Of a DNA stretch of 64,000 nucleotides, positions 35,034 through 42,019 are shown piece by piece. Origin of the DNA: Maritalea porphyrae (lineage in GTDB: Bacteria > Pseudomonadota > Alphaproteobacteria > Rhizobiales > Devosiaceae); contig NZ_BSNI01000001.1 of the NCBI RefSeq assembly GCF_030159895.1, positions 611,992 to 675,991 of the forward strand, given 5' to 3'. Below the pieces are notes generated by a model. It was not told the origin of the DNA. It did not search any database and worked only from the letters and a program-made list of their open reading frames with translations. Numbering within the stretch: position 1 is the stretch's first letter; every line of letters starts with the position of its first letter. A program made the position numbers and the translations under genes.

Positions 35034-36260
35034 ATGTCAGAACAACAAACAACATTAAAACGAACGCTGAATTTGCCGATGCTGATTTTCTATGGCGTCG
35101 GGGTAACAATTGGCGCGGGCATTTTTGCGCTGATCGGCGAAGCCATGCTGATCGCTGGCAACAAAGCGCCAATTGGTTTTGTGGTTGCAGGCATCATCGC
35201 CGCGGCAACAGGATTGTCTTATGCAAAACTGGCAGCAGTTTACCCACGCGCCGCGGGCGAAGCGGTTTTTGTCAATATCGGGATGGGCCCCAACTGGGCT
35301 CGCTTGGTGGGCATTGGCGTCACTATTACTGCCATAGTTTCAAGCGCTGTTATCGCACTTTCGTTCGCGGGTTATTTGGGACAACTCATAACCATTCCAG
35401 CGCCTATTCTGGTGCTAGCGATCCTTGTGACGATGGCAACGATTGCATGCCTTGGCGTCACCCACAGCGTTATTTTTGCCGCTATCGTCACCACCATCGA
35501 ACTTGGCGCACTCATTGTCATTGTGTGGTTTGGTGCTGAACACTTGACCGTGCCGGCCAACTGGGTGAACGGCCTCGCTCCCCCAACCGATTTTTCACTT
35601 TGGCCTGCGATTTTCTCTGCTTCACTTTTGGCATTCTTTGCCTTTGTGGGCTTTGAAGATATTGAAAACATGGCGGAAGAAACAATCGACCCACACATCA
35701 ATGTACCGCGCGCCATCATCGGCACGCTCATCATCACGGTGTTGATCTACGCCCTTGTTGCGCTTGTTGCCGTATCCGCGCCTAACCCGGATGCAGTAGC
35801 CAATTCAGAGGCACCTTTGGCGACTTTGTTTGCCCAGCTCACCGGCGGCAATGGAGACTTGATCGCAGCAGCAGCCACGATCGCGATGGTCAACGGCATT
35901 TTGGTGCAAATCGTCATGGCATCACGGGTGATGTTTGGCATGGGCAAAGAAGGTTTGCTGCCCAAAGCGATTTCCAAACTGCACCCAACTCGCCAAACCC
36001 CGATCCGCGCCACCATTTTGGTGACCGTTTTGATCGCTATTTTAGCGCTGATTTTCCCACTGGGCGGCTTGGCCCGCACTACGTCAGCAGTAATCTTGGT
36101 GGTATTCACCTTGGTCAACTTCTCGCTGTGGCGCATTGGCAGCCGCAAAGATGCAGCACCCAGCCTTCAACGCTGGAAGTTGCTAGGACTAGTGGGTGCA
36201 TTTTTGTCTGCTGGCTTGCTGGCAATCGAGATGATCAACCAACTATCAAACTGGACTTAG
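35034..36260 (+). CDS. APC-family amino acid permease
   Basis: 408 residues with about twelve membrane helices. The N-terminal GVGVTIGAGIFALIGEAMLIAG is the APC substrate-binding unwound-helix region, and FFAFVGFEDIENMAEETIDPHINVPRAI is the diagnostic mid-protein motif. It imports an amino acid or amine by cation symport. ATG at 35034 is preceded by GGGGACGCTGAAA; an ATG at 35019 is less likely. It ends with a 4-base overlap with the convergent 3-hydroxybutyrate dehydrogenase gene. Confidence 0.9.
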   Translation: MSEQQTTLKRTLNLPMLIFYGVGVTIGAGIFALIGEAMLIAGNKAPIGFVVAGIIAAATGLSYAKLAAVYPRAAGEAVFVNIGMGPNWARLVGIGVTITAIVSSAVIALSFAGYLGQLITIPAPILVLAILVTMATIACLGVTHSVIFAAIVTTIELGALIVIVWFGAEHLTVPANWVNGLAPPTDFSLWPAIFSASLLAFFAFVGFEDIENMAEETIDPHINVPRAIIGTLIITVLIYALVALVAVSAPNPDAVANSEAPLATLFAQLTGGNGDLIAAAATIAMVNGILVQIVMASRVMFGMGKEGLLPKAISKLHPTRQTPIRATILVTVLIAILALIFPLGGLARTTSAVILVVFTLVNFSLWRIGSRKDAAPSLQRWKLLGLVGAFLSAGLLAIEMINQLSNWT

Positions 36261-37069
36261 CGGGCGGTCCATCCGCCATCAATGGCCAGTGAGGTGCCGG
36301 TGATCGAGCCAGCAAGATCGCCACACAGGAACCCGGTCAATTCCGCCACTTCGTCAATTTGCACGAATTTCTTGGTGGGCTGGGGTTGCAGCATGATGTT
36401 TTCAATCACCTCTTGCTTGCTCAGGCCATGCACCTTGCATTGATCTGCTAGCTGTTGCTCAACCAAAGGTGTCCAAACATATCCAGGACATATGGCATTG
36501 CAGGTGATGCCATCTTCTGCGTGCTCCAGCGCGGCGACTTTGGTTAGGCCCAAAATGCCATGCTTTGCCGCCACATAGGCCGACTTATAGGCCGACGCCA
36601 CCAATCCATGCGCCGAAGCAATATTGATGATCCGTCCCCACTTCTTCGCTTTCATATGTGGCAACACATGTTTGCTCAGGTAAAACGATGAGGACAAATT
36701 GATCTCGAGAATTTGCTGCCATTTCTCAACTGGAAAATCCACAATAGGCTTCACATGTTGGATACCAACATTGTTGACCAAAATATCAAAACTGATCTGG
36801 TCACGCTTGAGCGCATCCATCATCTCATCAATATTGACATGCGCTGACATATCCGCCTGCGCGAAACGCACATCGGGCCCATCATGCTTGTTCAAATCGT
36901 CTAGTGCAGGTTGCACATCAGAAGGCGTTTCGTGACTATTGATGATCACGCTGGCGCCAAGAGTCTTCAATCGCTTGGCAATCCCCAAACCAATGCCACT
37001 TGTACCACCAGTAACCAGTGCACACTTACCCGCAAGTGCTGACGAGCCGTCCAACATCGAAATTGTCAT
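36257..37069 (-). CDS. bdhA: 3-hydroxybutyrate dehydrogenase
   Basis: 270 residues, SDR family. Seen are TGGTSGIG, NNVGIQHVKPI, active-site Ser in NIASAHGLV and YVAAK. The segment ENIMLQPQPTKKFVQIDEVA is characteristic of D-3-hydroxybutyrate dehydrogenases. It oxidises 3-hydroxybutyrate to acetoacetate with NAD+. It starts 15 bases after dctM of the third TRAP system, so substrate import and first oxidation are co-transcribed. Confidence 0.93.
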   Translation of the reverse strand: MTISMLDGSSALAGKCALVTGGTSGIGLGIAKRLKTLGASVIINSHETPSDVQPALDDLNKHDGPDVRFAQADMSAHVNIDEMMDALKRDQISFDILVNNVGIQHVKPIVDFPVEKWQQILEINLSSSFYLSKHVLPHMKAKKWGRIINIASAHGLVASAYKSAYVAAKHGILGLTKVAALEHAEDGITCNAICPGYVWTPLVEQQLADQCKVHGLSKQEVIENIMLQPQPTKKFVQIDEVAELTGFLCGDLAGSITGTSLAIDGGWTAR

Positions 37070-37084
37070 AAAACCTATCCGCCG

Positions 37085-38458
37085 CTAATTCGAATACGCA
37101 ATTGAAGGCAACCATGTCACCAAGTCTTTAAATACAAAGACAAGCACAAGTCCCAATAATTGCAAGCCAATAAACGGCAAAACGCCTGCGTAAATGTGTT
37201 TTACGCTAATCCCTTCAGGGGCAGTGCCTTTCAAATAGAACAAAGCAAAGCCTACAGGCGGGGTCAAAAACGAGGTTTGCAAACATACCGCAAACAGAAC
37301 CGTAAACCACACCAAATCAAACCCGAGACCGGCCACTACGGGTCCAACAAGCGGCAAAATAATCAAGGTGATTTCAATCCAATCAAGGAAGAAGCCAAGC
37401 AAAAATGTGAATGCCAAAATCGTGATGATAATACCTGTTGGCCCAAACGGCAGCCCAAGCAACGCACCTTCGATCAACTCATCTCCACCAAGCCCCCGGA
37501 ACACCAACGAAAACGCAGTTGCCCCAAGGAAAATGGCAAAGATAAAGGCGGTTGTTTTAGTGGTTTCGCGACAAACATCTTTCAACACTTGCCAATTCAA
37601 CTTGCCCGAGAAAAACGCGAGCAAGAGTGCCCCAAACGCGCCAACGCCAGATGCTTCTGTTGGCGTCGCAATGCCGGCAAAAATGGAACCAAGCACTGCC
37701 AATATCAAACCAGCAGGTGGCAGCACGGCTAAAAACACATTCCAAACAAGTTTGCCCGTAATCGGCTCCACATTGTCGGGGCGCGGTGCCATATCTTTTG
37801 AGAAATTTGCGACCACCAAAATATAGATGATGTAAATCGAGCCAAGCAACACACCGGGGATCAAAGCCCCCAAGAATAAGTCACCAACTGAAATCGCCAA
37901 GCGATCGGCCATCAGCACGAGCATGATCGAAGGTGGGATCAGAATACCCAAAGTTCCAACCGAGCATACAACGCCTGATGCAAATGATTTGGAGTATTTT
38001 GCTTGCATCATCACCGGCAAACCAAGCACCGAGAGCAACACAACCGATGCGCCAATTATCCCAGTGGATGCCGCGAGCAAGATGCCAATCAGCGCTATAG
38101 TGACCGCCAAGCCACCCTTGACCCGACCAAACAATTTGGCAAAATCGGTTAGAAGCTTTGACGCCAATCCTGAACGATCAAGCATTAAGCCCATGAACAC
38201 AAACATCGGCAACGCAACCAGCACCCAATTGTGCATAACGTCCCAAATCCGATCGACTGTGGCCGAACTATAGGCCCAATCCACGGAATAAAAGCTGTTG
38301 GCAAACAGATCGGTATAGGCAGACAAATACCAACCAAGCGCAGTGAATGCGACGGCCAATCCGCCCAAAATCCAAGCGACTGGAAAGCCGGTGAACAGCA
38401 GCGCGATGAACGCTGCGAACATCGAAATACACAATATCTCATTGAATTCCATGATCAT
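37085..38458 (-). CDS. dctM: TRAP transporter large permease subunit (third system)
   Basis: 457 residues, about twelve helices. The family stretches GILLAASTGIIGASVV and CSVGTLGILIPPSIMLVLMA are present. It closely parallels the first TRAP large subunit at 805-2178 in length and motif order, so the two are paralogues of the same subfamily. It overlaps the dctQ stop by 4 bases and is followed by bdhA after 15 bases. Confidence 0.93.
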   Translation of the reverse strand: MIMEFNEILCISMFAAFIALLFTGFPVAWILGGLAVAFTALGWYLSAYTDLFANSFYSVDWAYSSATVDRIWDVMHNWVLVALPMFVFMGLMLDRSGLASKLLTDFAKLFGRVKGGLAVTIALIGILLAASTGIIGASVVLLSVLGLPVMMQAKYSKSFASGVVCSVGTLGILIPPSIMLVLMADRLAISVGDLFLGALIPGVLLGSIYIIYILVVANFSKDMAPRPDNVEPITGKLVWNVFLAVLPPAGLILAVLGSIFAGIATPTEASGVGAFGALLLAFFSGKLNWQVLKDVCRETTKTTAFIFAIFLGATAFSLVFRGLGGDELIEGALLGLPFGPTGIIITILAFTFLLGFFLDWIEITLIILPLVGPVVAGLGFDLVWFTVLFAVCLQTSFLTPPVGFALFYLKGTAPEGISVKHIYAGVLPFIGLQLLGLVLVFVFKDLVTWLPSIAYSN

Positions 38459-39063
38459 CGCCCTCCGCTCTGTTCAACAGATGTGGCGCGGCGCCCCATC
38501 AAATAAGCGAGGGTGCGCGATAGACGCGACAAAGCAGCGAACAGCAGCAACACAAAGCCGATAATAAGGAACGATTTGATCGCCCAGCGCGCAGGCAATC
38601 CGCCTGGTGAGCCTGAAACTTCATTGATTGATAGCGAATAGGTGAAAAACGGCACCGCATAGATGATCACGAAAACCAAAAACGGGAGCAGCAAGAAAAT
38701 GATGCCAAACGTTTCCACCCAAGCTTTGACCTTTTGCGAGAAGATCTCAGCGATCACATCTACCCGAATGTGATCGTCGGTTGTAAGGCAATAAGAAAGT
38801 CCGATCAAAAAACCGATGGCATAGAAATGCCATTGGATTTCCTCAAACTCAATGCGGCCTTTGCCAAACACATAGCGCGACACCACATTGATCACGATGG
38901 TTGCCAGCAGCAAAATCCAAACCCAGCTGACACCGTTGCCGATCGCACGCAATGCGCGATCGACTATTCTTGAAAAAGCCGTTGTGGGCAAAAACTCGCC
39001 ATAAGCGTGGCCCGGCTCTTCGAGCATATGTTCTGGATGTTCCAGATCTTTTTTTATTGTCAT
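38455..39063 (-). CDS. dctQ: TRAP transporter small permease subunit (third system)
   Basis: 202 residues. Four helices follow a hydrophilic N-terminal stretch of about 40 residues. FEEIQWHFYAIGFLIGLSYCLTTDDHIRVDVIAE is diagnostic for DctQ. The ATG at 39063 has an in-frame TAA just before it, so the start cannot be further upstream. The ribosome binding site GAGGGAGG is 25 bases away, across a hairpin described separately. Co-transcribed with dctP, dctM and bdhA. Confidence 0.88.
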   Translation of the reverse strand: MTIKKDLEHPEHMLEEPGHAYGEFLPTTAFSRIVDRALRAIGNGVSWVWILLLATIVINVVSRYVFGKGRIEFEEIQWHFYAIGFLIGLSYCLTTDDHIRVDVIAEIFSQKVKAWVETFGIIFLLLPFLVFVIIYAVPFFTYSLSINEVSGSPGGLPARWAIKSFLIIGFVLLLFAALSRLSRTLAYLMGRRATSVEQSGGR

Positions 39064-39096
39064 TTATGTTTTCTGCTCGAAAAGCAGACCTCCCTC
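39064..39096 (-). promoter_or_regulatory. Split ribosome binding site bridged by a hairpin (dctQ leader)
   Basis: On the minus strand the Shine-Dalgarno GAGGGAGG (39089-39096) is followed immediately by a perfect 6-bp hairpin TCTGCT-TTTCG-AGCAGA (39072-39088), then AAACATAA and the ATG. Unfolded, the gap is 25 nt and too long for initiation; folded, 8 nt, near the optimum. Similar hairpin-bridged sites are known in phage T4 gene 38. Confidence 0.7.
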
Positions 39097-39136
39097 AAAA
39101 CAAGGCTTTGCCCCAAAGCTCAATTCTGCCTATCGA

Positions 39137-40213
39137 TCAAAAATCGCGTGGCAAATAAGCTAGGCTTTTCCAGTTTTTGTATTCCGCTGAGAAGGCTTCT
39201 TGAGACTCATAGATGGTCTTGAAATGATCATCTTTCGCCGCTTCTTCTTGCATTACTTCATTGGTGATGACCTGCAATTCACGCAGCAACTCGTCCGGCA
39301 ATGTGTTCGCCGTTACGCCTTTTTCATCGAAGCCAGCAATGACCGCACCTTGGATCGCTTCACCTTTTGAAATGTTGCGCATCACACCAGCAGTACACGC
39401 CATATCAAGCAAAGCTTTGCGATCCGCAGGCAAACTAGCCCAAAGGTCTGAATTCACAACCAAGTGGAAGGCTGTGTAGGTTTGGTGCCAACCTGGGAAA
39501 TAGTTGTTCTTGATGATCTTATCAAACCCAAGCAACTGATCGATTGCTGGCATAGAAAATTCGGTCGCATCAATCGCGCCTTTTTCCAAAGCTGGGAAGA
39601 TTTCCCCGCCTGGCAACACCGTTACCGACGCACCAAGCTTTTGCATCACTTTACCGCCTAGGCCAGCAAAGCGAATTTTGAGACCATCAATATCATCAAG
39701 TGATTTGATTTCATCGCGGAACCAGCCAGCGGTTTCTGGGCCAATAATACCGCAAAGAATTGGGTGCACGCCATGCTCAGCATAAACCGCTTCACCAAGC
39801 GCCTTGCCACCACCTTCGTACCACCAAGCTGTATATTCCCAAGGCTCCATGCCGAACGGGCGCGCCGCCAACAATGGGGCTGCTGGAATACGGCCCTGAT
39901 CGTAACCAAGCCACGTATAGCCGGCTTGCATTTTGCCGTCTTTCACCGCTTCGGTGATTGACAATGGCGCAACCAGTTTGCCCGGCTCAAACACTTTAAA
40001 CTGCACTTCGCCAGCTGTTGCTGCGTCCAGCGCTTCGGCCACATAGTTGATGTTATCGCCCAGAGCTGGCAAATGCGTGCCAAACGCGACCGGCACGCGC
40101 CAACGCATCGGCTCACCCGCTTGTGCTGGCACCATAGCCGAAGACATGACCAGCGCAGCCATTGCTGGCGCCGCCACTTTTTTGGCCACTGATTTTAGAT
40201 TTATCGCTTCCAT
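39137..40213 (-). CDS. dctP: TRAP transporter substrate-binding protein, TakP-like (third system)
   Basis: 358 residues. The signal peptide (MEAINLKSVAKKVAAPAMAALVMSSAMVPAQA) lacks twin arginines, unlike that of the first system. The TakP-like core is clear: WEYTAWWYEGGGKALGEAVY, DDIDGLKIRFAGLGGKVMQKLGASVTVLPGGE and KGAIDATEFSMP. The start at 40213 follows GGGAGGATAAT. The frame extends upstream to 40309, but that part crosses the sigma-54 promoter and cannot be translated. Linkage to bdhA suggests 3-hydroxybutyrate or a similar short hydroxy acid as ligand (inference). Confidence 0.92.
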   Translation of the reverse strand: MEAINLKSVAKKVAAPAMAALVMSSAMVPAQAGEPMRWRVPVAFGTHLPALGDNINYVAEALDAATAGEVQFKVFEPGKLVAPLSITEAVKDGKMQAGYTWLGYDQGRIPAAPLLAARPFGMEPWEYTAWWYEGGGKALGEAVYAEHGVHPILCGIIGPETAGWFRDEIKSLDDIDGLKIRFAGLGGKVMQKLGASVTVLPGGEIFPALEKGAIDATEFSMPAIDQLLGFDKIIKNNYFPGWHQTYTAFHLVVNSDLWASLPADRKALLDMACTAGVMRNISKGEAIQGAVIAGFDEKGVTANTLPDELLRELQVITNEVMQEEAAKDDHFKTIYESQEAFSAEYKNWKSLAYLPRDF

Positions 40214-40285
40214 ATTATCCTCCCTTGAATGGAAAAGATGCGCGCACGCCTTTCCATTCGACGCGCACGATCTTGCCCCATGCAG

Positions 40286-40301
40286 TGCAATGGCCATGCC
40301 A
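40286..40301 (-). promoter_or_regulatory. Sigma-54 promoter of the third TRAP operon
   Basis: On the minus strand TGGCATG-GCCA-TTGCA matches the -24/-12 consensus TGGCACG-N4-TTGCW with one change, and the invariant GG and GC are exactly 10 bp apart. Transcription should start near 40275, giving a leader of about 62 nt before dctP. Confidence 0.85.
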
Positions 40302-40375
40302 ACTGACAATCTGGAGGGAAAAATGAATTATTTCAAAGACTTATATTAGTTTGAGGTTCGATGACAAAATAGCAA

Positions 40376-40400
40376 TTTTTGTATGAATTCCATACAAAAA
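40376..40400. promoter_or_regulatory. Upstream activating palindrome for the sigma-54 activator
   Basis: Perfect 10-bp arms TTTTTGTATG and CATACAAAAA surround AATTC. The centre is about 113 bp upstream of the expected transcription start, the usual distance for an enhancer-binding protein. A degenerate relative lies at about 40466-40488, at the 3' end of the activator gene. Confidence 0.72.
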
Positions 40401-40477
40401 CACCAAACCGACCAACAAGTGACTGAAATTGCTAGGATAAAGTGAATTGCGTGGAAATCAGACAATTTTGTGTGAAA

Positions 40478-41887
40478 TCAAGACAAATCATGAAGTTTGA
40501 GTTTGTCATAGAGCTGTGAGCGCGAGATGCCCAATTGCTTTGCCGCATTACCTTTGTGCCCGCCGCACATGCGCAACGCCTCACCAATCGCGCGACGTTC
40601 CAACTGCGCAATTTGCAAGGGAAGGTTCTCAGCGGAAACCGCCTCGCCTGCCCTTAGTGGCCGAACTGCATCGTTGGTCACTTGGTCTATGGGCACAACA
40701 TCTGCGAACGCATCTTCATTTAGAACCGGGGCCTGCGAGAGGACGCACACGCGCTCAATCACATTGCGCAGTTCACGCACATTGCCTGGCCAATCATATG
40801 CACACAAATGGCTAACGGCACCATCGCTCATCAAACGCACAGGGTCGCCGCTGCGCTGCGAAAACTCTTCCAAGAAATAGTCGCACAAAACCGGCACGTC
40901 TTCGATCCGCTCCCGAAGCGGCGGAATGTCAATTTTGAGAACATTTAGTCGATAATAGAAATCGCGTCGAAACGTGCCCTTTTTCACCATCGCTTCAAGA
41001 TCGAGCGACGTCGCCGCCACAATCCGCACATCCACCGGCTGGATGACATTGGAGCCAACGGGCTCAAATTCTTTTTCTTCCAGAACACGCAAAAGCTTGG
41101 CTTGCAAGGCAAGCGGCATGTCGCCAACTTCATCCAAGAACAGCGTGCCATGCCGCGCCAACGCCAACTTGCCTTCCGGCTGCCTGTCACTCGCGCCCGT
41201 GTAAGCGCCGGGAGCTACGCCGAAAAACTCAGCCTCCAACAAGGCCTCTGGAATTGCCGCAACATTGAGCGCAACAAACGGGCCATTGCGCCGCGCTGAC
41301 GCATTATGAATGGCATGCGCGAACAGCTCTTTGCCGGTGCCTGTTTCACCCCGCAACAACACCGGGCTGTCATGTTGAGCGACAGCACGTGTTTGTTCTT
41401 TCACCTTGTCGATTTTGAGAGAGCGGTTGATTATACTCGCAACCGAATATTTCGCACGCCGGGCCTCTGCCAGCTTTTTCTCAGCCAAACTGAGACGTTT
41501 ACCCAGCACTTCAAATTTCTGCATCAAGGGCGCCAGTGGCTCCACCTTGTCGAACAGCACAAAACCAATTGCGCCAGCAATCTCATCATTAGCGTCTTTC
41601 AACGGAAAACGACTGACCACGAATTGCTGATCATCAAAATTCATGATGTCAATAAGTATCGATTTGCCCGTGCGCACCACTTCTTTGAGACGGCTTTCAG
41701 GAATAAGCGCCTCGATATCTTCGCCCCGCGGATCAACATCAGCCGATATGCCCAACAAAATATGATAATTCTTGTTGATCCAAGTGATCTTGCCCTTCGC
41801 ATCAATCGCGATTGCGCCGTCGCCCATTTCTTCAAGCAGGCTCTGCAACATTTCTGGGCTAAAGGGTTTCTCACCGATTTGGGACAC
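40478..41887 (-). CDS. Sigma-54-dependent transcriptional activator with PAS domain
   Basis: 469 residues. An N-terminal PAS sensor (about 12-115), a coiled linker (125-145), a central AAA+ domain with Walker A GETGTGKE (180-187) and GAYTGA (227-232, a Tyr variant of the GAFTGA sigma-54 contact), Walker B LFLDEVGD, arginine finger region RRDFYYRLNVLKI, and a C-terminal Fis-type helix-turn-helix (GNAAKQLGISRSQLYDKL). The start appears to be GTG at 41887; no strong ribosome binding site is seen. It lies directly upstream of the TRAP-bdhA operon whose promoter is sigma-54 type. Confidence 0.92.
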   Translation of the reverse strand: MSQIGEKPFSPEMLQSLLEEMGDGAIAIDAKGKITWINKNYHILLGISADVDPRGEDIEALIPESRLKEVVRTGKSILIDIMNFDDQQFVVSRFPLKDANDEIAGAIGFVLFDKVEPLAPLMQKFEVLGKRLSLAEKKLAEARRAKYSVASIINRSLKIDKVKEQTRAVAQHDSPVLLRGETGTGKELFAHAIHNASARRNGPFVALNVAAIPEALLEAEFFGVAPGAYTGASDRQPEGKLALARHGTLFLDEVGDMPLALQAKLLRVLEEKEFEPVGSNVIQPVDVRIVAATSLDLEAMVKKGTFRRDFYYRLNVLKIDIPPLRERIEDVPVLCDYFLEEFSQRSGDPVRLMSDGAVSHLCAYDWPGNVRELRNVIERVCVLSQAPVLNEDAFADVVPIDQVTNDAVRPLRAGEAVSAENLPLQIAQLERRAIGEALRMCGGHKGNAAKQLGISRSQLYDKLKLHDLS

Positions 41888-42019
41888 AGGCAGCTTTCAA
41901 TTTCGCAACGAACGGATCATTGTCTAGCGGTACATTGGATCCTTGAAAAATCAAGCATCAAGTCCTCATTCATATGCAATCGGCAGCGCCACATCAAGAA
42001 TAGTGCCTTATGGATAATT

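Noticed and set aside
40214..40309. A 32-residue N-terminal extension of the third DctP
   Set aside because: It spans the sigma-54 promoter and would be upstream of the transcription start; the ATG at 40213 has a strong ribosome binding site followed by a signal peptide.
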